Positions 39,742-50,411 of a stretch of 64,000 nucleotides of DNA are shown here, piece by piece (positions within the stretch are counted from its first letter, which is position 1; each line of letters starts with the position of its first letter). The position numbers were made by a program, and so were the translations under genes. The notes beneath the pieces were generated by a model that worked only from the letters and a program-made list of their open reading frames with translations, was not told the origin of the DNA and searched no databases. The stretch lies in contig CM082587.2 of NCBI GenBank assembly GCA_040954595.2, positions 2,294,001 through 2,358,000 on the forward strand, in the 5' to 3' direction. Origin of the DNA: Balanoglossus misakiensis. Its lineage: Eukaryota > Hemichordata.

Positions 39742-42700
39742 TCAGCTGTTGCTCAGGTCTCTGACATCACTCAGGAATCCTTCTGGTGTCATGATGTGGG
39801 TAGACCCTGGGGAGAAATCATAAATCATGACTCAGCAAAGAGCTATATTGCAACATGGCACCTACAAGTACTAGGCAGTTGACACTGAAGATCATGGAAA
39901 TACCACAACATGAATTTCTGTGTTGCTATCTCTGGAAGGTTTATTTGTATATACTTACCGATTATAACTTCCCACTTGTTACTGCCTTTCTGTTCTTTAG
40001 TCGCCTCATAGGCACATCTCATCTCTGAGAAACTGACTCCACCAATGATGAACACAATTAGCCTGGGCCCACTCTTATGTTCTTGATGGCCACGATTATG
40101 CCACTGTCCATACCTGGCACTGCAGTCAAGACAAAACCAATCCTGAATTACAGATTTTATCACTCATCTAAGCAGCCCTTTGTTTACTATGGTAAGTGAT
40201 TGAACCTCTAAAGAGGGAACTGGGGGTGAAAGGGTTAAGGAAGAGAGAATTCCAAGAAAAACATGGCTGATTACCTCCTGGCTCCTGATGATGTGTACGT
40301 AGGTCCTGCAGCTCTGCCAGCCAAGTATGGGTAGAATTTGGGATCAAGCTTTTCACTGATTGCATACTGTAAGAAAATGACATCACAACACTCAGATTTG
40401 TCTACATTGCAATACATGCCTTTCTATATTTAACAAACATACAGACAGAACCAATCCCATAAGCTCCCACTTTTTAAATAAACAGTTACCTCCATGATGT
40501 CTTTGACTACCGGTGTCCAACGGGACATCTGGTATGTGTGTTCAGTAATTCTCTCTTTGCGATCCATCTGTTTCTGCTTACGTCTGCTGGTCTGTGGTAG
40601 AAAAGGTAAAGTTGGGGTGATAACTGTCCTAGAACGCATAGTCAAGGTAGCCATCATCTTCACACTGTCACCAGCAAAATCAACCACCATCATGGTCATC
40701 GTCACACACTACACCCAATCAATAGCAACTTCTTAAAGTAGGATCTACATGTACTTACATCCTGGATGACCTGAACTCCCAGGTGTGCCATGTTAGGAAT
40801 TATACATCTCTCCTGGTCCGGGATCTGCGCATGCTGGATCAACTTGGCCAGATTCTCCTCAGTGATTCCTGCATCGGGCCAGACAGGGGCACGTTAGACA
40901 TGAAGACATGGCTTATAGTTTCTCTGCATATTCCTTTGATGTGAAAGAGCGCCACCAGTGGTCAAATTTAGTCACACCACATGGCAGAGACTCGGGACAT
41001 TCTGAATTTCAGATATTACAAATTAGAAGATCATGGTCACACTTACCACATTTTCCAATGATGTAGAGTAAGATAATACGTATCTTATCATAAGCAGAGA
41101 CATTACCATCCAGCAATATAGGTACAATGTTTCTCATCTGGTCTCTTATCTTCTCACCATCCACATCTGTTCCCATTGCCAAGTCCTGCAAGATGATATG
41201 CAAGTCATGAACTGCTGTACCAACTTTCACAGGATGTGTCCCATGCATTCAAATTCAGGGTTTCATTTTACTGACTCCATTTTCCTTACCTGTTCTACTT
41301 TACACAGCTTGTCCACGTAACCTTGGTAATGCTTCATACAATCTTCTGCCAAATGGAGATGTGTTGCATACTGTGTAGGAAATGAACATTTTGGGAAGAA
41401 AATACACAAAGTTTAAACAATGATCAGAACCTGTTGGTGTACTCAACTTCTATAGATTTCTAGGATTACAGTTCATTTCTCCAGGCCTCGTTAGGAGTGA
41501 TTATTAAATGTGGTTCCAACAGTTACAGAGATGATTTTTCACCTTGCTTAATTCTTTCTGATACTGGGGCATCTTCTTCAACATCTGCGACAAGTCACGC
41601 ACTGACGTCTTGTCTCCTGTTGCTGTCATTTTCTTGTTTTCAGCAAACGCCTTCAGCGCCTTAGTCACTTGCCTAACAGAAGACAAAAATATTTAGCTCT
41701 TCAATATACACACACCCTTATCTGCAAGCAACTGTATTATAAGGATTATGAGGCAAATATATCACTCAGTAAAACATCTTATGGCAGGACTTTGGCAAAG
41801 AAGACCACAGATCTGTTACTGCACTTACTGTGACACAACGGCAATATGTTGGTGACGGAGATTTGACCACAGATCATCCGACTCATCCAGTAAAACTTCT
41901 TTCTCAGCCATTTCTCTTCCACTGGTTGCCTCGTATCTGAAATGAAATGTATAAGTCACAACAAGGTACGTAGAAATACATACTTACGTACCTTACTGTG
42001 TGAAATACAAATGATTCTCATTCACAAGACATGTCACTATGGTGACATTGGGGTCAGGGAGAGAACATGTCGACAGCAGAATTTCTACTCACTTGTACAC
42101 GTCATTCTCAATGGGTAGAAGATCATAAGCCATAGCTTGGAAAGTCAGTTCATGCAACAAAGGAGAGACTGGATCAAATCCTCTGTCCAGAATCAAAAGC
42201 TGAGATCGGTGCTTCTCTGGACCCTAAGTATGTAAAATAAAGGTCATTACTTAAAAAAGGTAATAGATACACAAAACAAAAATACCGAAAAACACAAGTA
42301 ATGGAGCTTTAAACTAAGAGAGAGAGAGCTAAGCAGTCTTTACAATACCTCTCCCATTGTGGGTTCATCCGCCTTGTAAGCATCCAATTTGCTCTGCACC
42401 ATCTGAGCCACTTCTACCGTCCGTTCGAAGTCAGCGCGATACCTGATTGAGGGGTACTCGCCCAGAGTTGCACACAGCGTCGCAATCTGTTCGGCCAGTT
42501 TCTCCAGGTGGCCACTGCGACCAGCCATCTTGGCCGGGTTGTAGAACGTCTTGAAGGATTCCGGTGAGTCCAAGGAGAACACCTACATTGCATCACCAAA
42601 ACATTCATTTTAACCCAGGAACAAAGTCGTCAACTTTTTCAAAGTTTACATTTCCAGACCCCAGAGCTCTAACCAGGAGAAATACAATATGTCAAAGAAA

Positions 42701-44660
42701 TGGAGTGAAACAATTACTATATCATACCTGTGACTCATACGGCAAGAATGCAATGTTGATTTCCTTCAGAGTCTTCATAACCTTGGCTGCTTGTGATTTG
42801 CTTACCTCCTGGAATAATTCATCAGGGCAAACTGAAACAAACAAGACATTTTCCAAGTGTAACTTGATTCATTGAGGGAGACTTCAAAATTGCATATAAG
42901 AAGAAAGAAAGCCCAATACAGGACACACTTACCTTCAGTGAAGAAGACATGTGCAGCTTTGTAGTTGTAGCTGTGGTAATCTTTGAAATCATTTATCAGC
43001 AACTTCACTGACTGCAATGCACAATTGAAGTAAACAGCAAAATGAAGGAACAGTATAAAGAATTGAGTTCATGAATTTGGGTACATATCATTCTTTATCA
43101 AGCAAGAATTTGTCCCAGAAGTACTTCAAAATCACTCTACCTTTTCTATTGGCGTCAACAGGTACACAGCCTCCATAGAGGGCAGTGGTTCTCTGCGCTT
43201 AGTGATATCTTCCACGACTGCAGACAGACAAACAGAAAGACAGAGTTGATTAGGGGTGGTTCCAGACATAGAGTACTGTCTATGTGCAGACAAAATATGC
43301 AGTTAAATTTATCAATGCAGATAGTTACAGACATTTATGAATAGTGTTTAGGGAGTAGTGCTGTGGAAATTCACATTGTGCATTTCTTACTTGTTATTCC
43401 TTCAGCCATGATCTCGTGCATCTTGCAACATGCAGATACCATACGCATACTGAGCTGGTCCACCACCAATACCTATAAAATCGACACACAATTTTCATCA
43501 TCAGTTTGGCACCTTTGCTATTTTAACTCTGAAATTCTAAAATGAGAAGATTAGTGGGTGGGTTTTTTACCTTCCATTGTCCAGGTTTCTTCACACCTTT
43601 GATGACATCTTGCATAATCCCTGAAATGTCAAAAAAAAGTAGATATTCATAATCATTTGAGGTACATGAACTAATTAGGTCTGACAAATCAATGCGAAAT
43701 GAAATCAATCAATATGTCAGAATAATAAACAGCAGAAAATATATGTATATTTATTGTTCCTGCACAAGTGTTTTAATGCTGACGTTTTAATATCAGGACA
43801 GCTATAATATTTTCATGGCAATCTATGAGTCACCTGATTCGTTAATTGTAACAAACTTCTCTGCACTGCTCATAACATTCCACATATTCATGATTTTCAT
43901 TCAGAGTGTAGTATTAAAATTTTACTGCTGTTTGGTTCGATTATTTGAGTTAACTATTATTGATTCTCATCACACACAAAAAAAGTGAAAAGAACTGATG
44001 GAATGTTTGTTCTGTAATTAACAATATGATATTTGCAATATTCAATTTGAGATGATGGTTACGCCGAAATTAAAATCATAGATGGAAGGTAAATTTATTT
44101 CTTCCGCAGGAATATACGTTTAAAAACACAATAATTCCAGTATCGACTTTAACAAGCGACCATTAAAAGCATTCAAATCGACGTAACGCAATCATGGAGG
44201 CCAAATCAAGGTGACTGGAAATCACGATTCGGACACGGTCTACCGGATACAGATTTCAGTGTGTTTACATTTTAATGCGTCTGGCACATGGGCGGCACCA
44301 TCTTGTAATCAATTCCTGGGGATGCAAACTGGTTTAGTCGAAGTTTTAGTGTTTATACTCGGTACCACCTGATAGGTGATGGGAAACCTACACACACGGT
44401 GATGATCGTGTGTGTAATCGACTATTTTCCCCTGAAATGAATTAGGCCTCGGATGCAGGTTAGTCGTGTCAGTTTCACGACCTAATAATGATGACAGTCC
44501 ATTACTGCCAGCCAGCACCCACTCCTGAACGTAACTATGTGTCATAAATTGCCAACTTAAGTTTTTCCTTTGTATAACGTTTAAAAATAAGCCCCAGAAC
44601 AATCAAGAACATTAATTTAACTCGTCACTTACTCTTCCCGACCACCTCCTTCAGCGCCAT
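39742..44660 (-). CDS. STXBP1: syntaxin-binding protein 1 (Munc18-1 / UNC-18)
   Basis: Seventeen exons on the minus strand join in frame to about 590 aa: 44660-44633, 43620-43571, 43472-43391, 43217-43141, 43011-42933, 42831-42728, 42582-42349, 42223-42093, 41936-41829, 41672-41543, 41370-41290, 41185-41047, 40868-40759, 40591-40490, 40366-40275, 40119-39959, 39806-39742. The Sec1/Munc18 family binds syntaxin and SNARE complexes to drive synaptic vesicle fusion. Recognised blocks include [83 protein letters not shown] and [14 protein letters not shown]. Length matches the neuronal paralogue (about 594 in mammals). Only one form of the last exon is seen, ending [11 protein letters not shown]. 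The start ATG lies inside a YY1-like aagatggcg motif. Next gene upstream is PRPF38B on the same strand. Confidence 0.96.
40948..40963 (-). promoter_or_regulatory. CTCF-like motif in an STXBP1 intron
   Basis: On the minus strand the sequence gaccactggtggcgct resembles the CTCF core CCACNAGGTGGCGCT. It lies between STXBP1 coding exons 12 and 13. This is a single motif match with no other support. Confidence 0.3.
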
Positions 44661-44693
44661 CTTGGATTTTTAGTGCCACACTGCATTCTGGGA
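44655..44693 (-). promoter_or_regulatory. STXBP1: STXBP1 start-site motifs: YY1-like plus ZNF143-like
   Basis: On the minus strand, ccaagatggcgc (44666-44655) contains the start codon. About 15 bases upstream is tcccagaatgcagtgtgg (around 44694-44677), similar to the ZNF143/Staf element (CCCAYAATGCAYTGCG). The two together predict a short 5' UTR with a TATA-less start. Confidence 0.5.
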
Positions 44694-46172
44694 GGACCAT
44701 ACCATTAATGAAGCAAAAGATGAAGAGAGTCTAAAAGATGGAGCAGAGAAGATAAAAGGCAGGGCAGGGAAGAGACAGAGAAGAGAAGAGACGGATATAA
44801 ACTTGTACGAGTGTTTCGTTAATTTCTTTTTCATTTGAGATACACATCCAATCAGGGCTACAGACAATGTAGGTTGAGGAATAAGCTTCGAGCGAGTTAA
44901 TTAGGTCCCACAGGTGACTATCCCAAAATAAACACCACAAAACACCCAACCAGGGGAACACCACATATGTAAACTGGTGGTAGAATGTTTATTGAACAAT
45001 GAAACATTACAATGACAAATATTTCACAATGATGAGAGCAAGAGATCAGGCCAATGGCATCTCTGGAAGTTGAGGGAGGGCTGATACAGCCAATACAAAA
45101 CAAATGTATCAAAAAGGTCTACTGACGTATTATATTCAGAGTTCTAGAACACAAAGCATTAATATTTTCCAGTGTGATAATTCAATTCATTGAGTGTAGT
45201 TTTTACGTGGCATTGCTAATTTTACATCTGAGTCGTATGTTGGCACATCAAAGATTTGCACAAAATAGTAACCTGTGGTACATGAGTCTGCTGTTAAGTA
45301 TCAACAGGATCTACCAGTCAGGCTTTAGTGGGAAAGCCCTGATATTATTCACAAAGGCACACTGAACAATGCATCTCTAGTGAAGACACTTCAAACAGAG
45401 ATTTCTACTATCACAAGCAGGTTGGCAACAACACAGAAAATCAAGGTGGCGTTTTTTTCTACATTTATCAAACTGTTAGCAATGAGCACAAGGTACGGTG
45501 TATAGTCACCACAGAACATTAAAAAAATTCCAAATATTAACGTTGCACATTTAGCAAACCACAGGTGTCATTTTTTTGATAAAGCACTGTCTTTGAAAAT
45601 TACTGGATAAATCTGTGGCAGTTAATGTTGTACTTTCATAAATAAAGACTGAAAAAAATCAATGCATTTCAACACTGAAACAATTCAACTTTCCATGAAA
45701 ATGAGAAATATGACATGATTTGAAAACTAAGCTTCGTCAACTATTCAAATACAGTTGTCGCTTTCAAGCAAAGGAGGATGTTTACCATTTTTGGAACTGT
45801 TCTCACGTCTGTCAAATGGTTTTTATAACATATCACCCATTTTGCAACATATAAACAAACACCTAACTTCACTTTATGATTCGTTTCTTTGGTAAAACTC
45901 AAGTAGAGAAGAGCATAATTCGGACTGAAAATTCACTGAAAAAAAAATCCAATTTCTGATTCCTGTCGGTGGACTGAGATGAAATTGGAGGATGCATTCA
46001 AAATGCAAAATACAAAAATAAACTGACCTTCATGTCACTCATCCCCAACATCTCGTCCAACAATCTAACATTCATTATATCTAAGCAATGTCTTACTAGT
46101 ATGTTTAATTTTTTCTTTTCTTTCAAAACAAATAAAATTTCCTATGTATCAAAGTTCCCTGGGTGACAACGA
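44661..46172. other. spacer: STXBP1 upstream region and PRPF38B 3' UTR
   Basis: No coding sequence was found. Minus-strand AATAAA (plus 44988-44993) could end a PRPF38B transcript with a long 3' UTR; nearer AT-rich alternatives exist. No repeat of note. Confidence 0.4.
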
Positions 46173-48957
46173 TCACCTTTCTTCAGAGTTGAACTTTTCT
46201 GGACTTCCACTGTATCTGTCATTGCGCCTTTTCTTCTTGTGTGAACTGTTGTGTTTCGATCTGTCTTCGGTCGGCGTCTGACTTCTCTTCCTGGTATGAT
46301 CTCTTGATTTTGACGACTCCTTCCTATCTTTCTTGCGCTCCGATTCCCTGTGTTTTTCCCTGTGCCGATCGTGCCTTTCCCGGCTGCGGCTCCTCTCCCG
46401 GTTCCTGCTGCTCTCTTTGGATCTGTGGCTTTTTTCCCTGCTGCGACTCCTGTGCCGTCTCTTTTCCGGGCTCCGACTGCGTCTCCTTTCCGGGCTCCGA
46501 CTGCGCCTTCTTTTGTGATCTCGCGTCGGAGTACGACTTCGCCGCCTTTCCCTGTCGCGTTTCTGCCTCTCCCTCTCCCTTTCCAATGCAGACGCAAAAT
46601 CGGACTCTTCCTTCCGCCTGGATCGGTGATGATGATCAGGGCTCCTGCGACTTTCCCGGCCTCGCGAATCCCTGCGATCATGCGATCTACCTCTGTGAGA
46701 TTCATCACGGTGCCTACTAGTAGGTGACCTGAATATCAAAGCCACAGAAATAATCAGATTACAATGCAAAAGCAACCTTTGAATTTTATCCCACAGAAAT
46801 GTCAGGCAAATACAAACATAACCTAAGAATGTAAAATTGAAAGTATCTGCGAATCTCCTATAATGAAAATCATCCCACCTTGCATATCTGAATTTGAAAG
46901 AAGGCGGAATAAGAGATCGCCCTATAAATTTCACAAGTCACCTCACACATGGCACACAAACAGGGTAAGAATTCTTTCTCAGTGGAAACTCAACAATAGA
47001 GTGAGAAAGAGAGAAGGTAAAAGCCGACATACATCATGCATACCTGCTCCTCTGCTTTCTTATATCTCTTTCTTTATCTCTGCCGTGGTCCTTCTCTCTG
47101 CTGGGATTCACCTTCTCCCTGTCTCTTGATGACACCCTCTCTGCTTCACCCCACGACACTTCTTCATCGGGAATGTGCTCTTTCACTTTTATATCGACCT
47201 CAGCCGGCTGCTTCCTGGGTGGCATCCGCCTTTCAATATCCTGGAATGGGAGAGGGATGGGGAGGGGAAGAACATGGAAACCATGGATAAGTGTCAGAGG
47301 TCAATCAATGCAGGGGCCAGGTAAGCAAATTTGTACATCTACTCTTTCATCTCTGCAACACTTGAAAGATATATGATCATGACTTGCCTTCATTATTGGG
47401 ACTGGTATACGAGGGAAGAGTGTTGAAAACCATTCAAGCTTTGTAAGAAAGCACCTCAGCATTTCACCCATGGTCATAATGCAGCCAGTACCGGCCTTCA
47501 CATCGAGTTCCTGCACAGCAAAATAGAACAAGACAGAGCCTTAATATTCAGAAAGCTCATTAATTCTGGTAAAGATGACTGTGTATGCGAGGAAAGATGC
47601 TTGTCTGTGTACAAGTATGCAAGTGTGCGTATCTGTGTGTCAATGTGCACATCCATGCACATGTTAGGCCAAACTCCACCTTGTAAACAAACACTTTGTT
47701 CTCAAAACATACCTCTTCATCATCCAAGTAGTCTTCATACCAATCCCATAGATCTGCCGGAGGTTGAGTGAATCTTCGGGAGAGAGACAGAGAGAGAAAA
47801 TACATCAACAAGCAGCACAACCAGTAATGATTATGTCCTGTTGTGTTCATATATGTAGTATGCAGTAATAAGACATTCTTTTTTCATGATATGTACTGTG
47901 TATTACAGTAAAACCTATCTGAACCGAACACTGTATAAATCTGGAAACCTATCTATTCCAAACACCCTATCACGTCCCTTTGACACAGAAGAACGTTAAA
48001 CAAACCTCTACAAACCAGACACCTATACAAACAGAAGTTTGGTGTTCGGTGTAGACAGGTTTTACTGTACCACCACTTGAAAACTGAAGCAAATCCTGGT
48101 AAACAATTTTGCCACTTGACCATAGCCACTCTGATGCAATGCCCTAAATCAAATTTCTTGGAAGTCTTTATTAGTATTTACCATCTTGTACATACCACAA
48201 GAGTTGCCATGGCCGGACCATGTCTCTATCACTGGGAGGATTTGCAAGTGCTTTCAAGGGACCACCCTATCTAAATACGCACCTGATATACATGAATCCT
48301 AAAGCCCTGATATAAGGAGAATCTACGTGTGTTATGATTCCATTCACCTGTTTACGAGTTAGTTTCAAGGTGAAGAGCTTGTACAGCAGACAGAACGCTG
48401 AAGAGACTATGCCTCCAGTTCCAACCCCTCTCACCTGCAATAGAATAAACAGTGTTACTCTGCCAGTCCACTCAACAGTGAAGCGATGACTAGTCAAGCA
48501 AAATGGCAATATCACTGGTACATACCCCTCCACACATTCCGGTCTGCCCTGCAGTTTGCCTACTTCCTTTCTCCCATGGTTCAAGATGGGCCACCTGCAA
48601 GAAAAAAGTTTACGAGGTACGTGACCAAACAGTTTGATGACAGTTTGAATTAATCAAAAACTTTCTACGGCTTTTTACAGCCTCAGTCCATTTCACAATT
48701 AAACCACACACACACGCAAAGAATGTAGGAAAGATCTTGGGCACTGACCTTCCACTCACCTTGTAGTAGATTTCATCAATCACTTCATGGTATGTTTTCA
48801 ATTTGAATAGCTCATTCTTGAAGTATGGCGATGACTGGATATTGGTCAGAATTAGTGGATTGAGGTTCATGGTCTTCTCGTTGCCCCATATCGGCAAGAC
48901 ATTATTCTTTTTCTCGTTTTTCTTGGTTTGCCCCTTGCTCTGGCCCGAGTCATCCAT
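46173..48957 (-). CDS. PRPF38B: pre-mRNA-splicing factor 38B
   Basis: Seven coding exons on the minus strand close in frame to about 451 aa: 48957-48760, 48594-48526, 48434-48283, 47773-47713, 47510-47388, 47240-47044, 46728-46173. The PRP38 domain (about residues 18-200) contains NVLPIWGNEKTMNLNP, LKTYHEVIDEIYYK, EPWEKGSRQTAGQTGMCGG, RGVGTGGIVSSAFCLLYKLF, DSPYIRALGFMYIR, LWDWYEDYLDDEE and FLTKLEWFSTLFPRIPVP, all close to human PRPF38B. PRP38 proteins join the spliceosomal B complex in the nucleus. The C-terminal half is an arginine/serine/glutamate-rich RS domain (about 235-451). The start is taken at ATG 48957, just inside an exon that probably begins at 48975. The intron between 47388 and 47240 has a GC donor. 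A Tigger-like MITE lies in the intron 47774-48282. Confidence 0.94.
47241..47387 (-). other. PRPF38B: GC-AG intron in PRPF38B
   Basis: On the minus strand the donor reads aag|gcaagt, the usual context of GC-type U2 introns (all other positions match the U1 snRNA). The acceptor is ttccag. Protein continuity VPIMK|DIERR supports the join; no GT donor is available at this junction. Confidence 0.85.
47906..48067. mobile_element. 162-bp Tigger/pogo-like MITE
   Basis: Terminal inverted repeats of about 25 bp (cagtaaaacctatctgaacc... from 47906, and its imperfect complement ending in gacaggttttactg at 48067) are flanked by TA on both sides (47904-47905 and 48068-48069), the pogo/Tigger target site. 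The interior repeats diverged aaacctatctatnccnaacacc-like units. There is no coding capacity. It sits in an intron of PRPF38B. Confidence 0.8.
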
Positions 48958-49423
48958 CTCCGAGAGATCCTGATCCTTTGAAAGAAATTGTATGAGTATT
49001 GATCACCATTTTCCTCATGCGACATGAAATGTGATTATGAAGGTCAAGCATGAAGATCGCGCAGTGAGTGATGATGCGTGTACGTGATTTCAAACTACTG
49101 GCGTCAATCCACTCATTTGCACCTGCGTTGCACTTGCAGAACGTAAATCGTACTGAATCGCTCTACTTTGCCGACCATGCGAACTTTACATCGACATTGA
49201 CCACAATGTAACAAGTTGACTGACCAAGCACCGTGTTACTTGAAGATGAAGATGGTGATTTCTGACTATTTCGACAGTGTACGCACAAGCTTTATGTGAT
49301 CTCCTTTTAAACAACCCTCATCTTACCTTTTACCGTTCAGCAGTTTTAAGCGGCTTCTAATAAAGCAAAGAATACCAGCGTAATGCGATGTTTCCAACGA
49401 CTTCAACACGTTTTGTACGTTAC

Positions 49424-49500
49424 TTGAAATTAAACATGGCGTTTTCTGCCGAACTGCATTCTGGGAAGTCGGCGTTTTCGACGAGTCACGTGACAGCTCG
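49424..49500 (-). promoter_or_regulatory. PRPF38B: PRPF38B promoter / candidate non-coding first exon
   Basis: On the minus strand, acttcccagaatgcagttcgg (49469-49449) carries the same tcccagaatgcag word found upstream of STXBP1 and is similar to the ZNF143 consensus. Downstream, ttcaa|gtaacg (intron from 49423) could be the donor of a 5' UTR exon that splices to 48975. One caution: an ATG in this putative exon (atgtttaat) would be out of frame with the main start. The 5' end and start of transcription are therefore uncertain. Confidence 0.4.
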
Positions 49501-50411
49501 TCTGAGCTGTCCTGCATTGCACAGGAACTGTCTCTATAATCATTATATTATATTTAGCGAATAAAAATAAAATTCCCAATGCATTTCATATTTCTTTCTT
49601 GCCCAAAAAGTACAGTTTGCTATCTATATGCATACTCCACCCTCATCACACACTTAGACTCCACAGGGAACAGGGAAGTGTACATACATGTAGCAAAACT
49701 CTCATTCAGTAACCAAGAAAGATATTTTAATCATCTGTACACAACAGCTAGTATGTGAGTAAGCATTTTATTTGGGGGAAAACATATTAATGATCAGACA
49801 GAAATGTCTTCAGTGAAGAAAGACATTAATATAAAATTCATTGTTAAAATCTATTTCATGTGCAAAAAAAGTATCATTTATTTTTAATAACATGCCACTA
49901 TCTGTACTTTCTGGCCATTTTTAGTATGCAATGACCACTAAAAAGTTTGTTTTTACAAACTACAATAAAATATATAAACTAGGAGATATAGCTCTTTTAA
50001 ATTCTACTTTTATAGTTGCTTCAAGGTTTTACCAGGAGCAATACATAAGACATGAAACAGAGATTCTAAAAAAATACTCTTTGGCAGTCATAAAAACATC
50101 GCTATCATAAAACTATCTTACTAATTTTACTTTAATATGAATAATGTGTGATTAAAAGTGACTTACAGTTCAAAACAATAGACTCCACAAGAGATATTGT
50201 GACTCGTTTGTAAATGAATAAACTTAAACATATTCTGGTATAACCGTATAAGTAATGCTGCCAGGTTAATTAATGCTGTTTACATGAATTCATCCTCTTA
50301 GTGTCTCAGACAATTTTCCCTAATTCAATGATTCAGAAACTTAGGGCAACTCATGTGCTTCACTTGGGATAAGCAACCCCAAAAATGTCATGCCCTCCAA
50401 TAGTTAGTTGA
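49501..50411. other. spacer: FBXW5 3' UTR and intergenic
   Basis: AT-rich sequence with no supported exon or clear repeat. It must include the FBXW5 3' UTR below 50412. Confidence 0.4.

Noticed and set aside
42801-42806. gtaagc donor-like word in STXBP1 after LFQE
   Set aside because: The reading frame and homology ([10 protein letters not shown] versus human LVKSRAAKV) continue straight through, so it is coding, not an intron start.
46241-46727. Long plus-strand open frames opposite the PRPF38B RS domain
   Set aside because: They are mirror frames of arginine/serine-rich low-complexity coding sequence; the minus strand has clear PRPF38B homology and splice sites.
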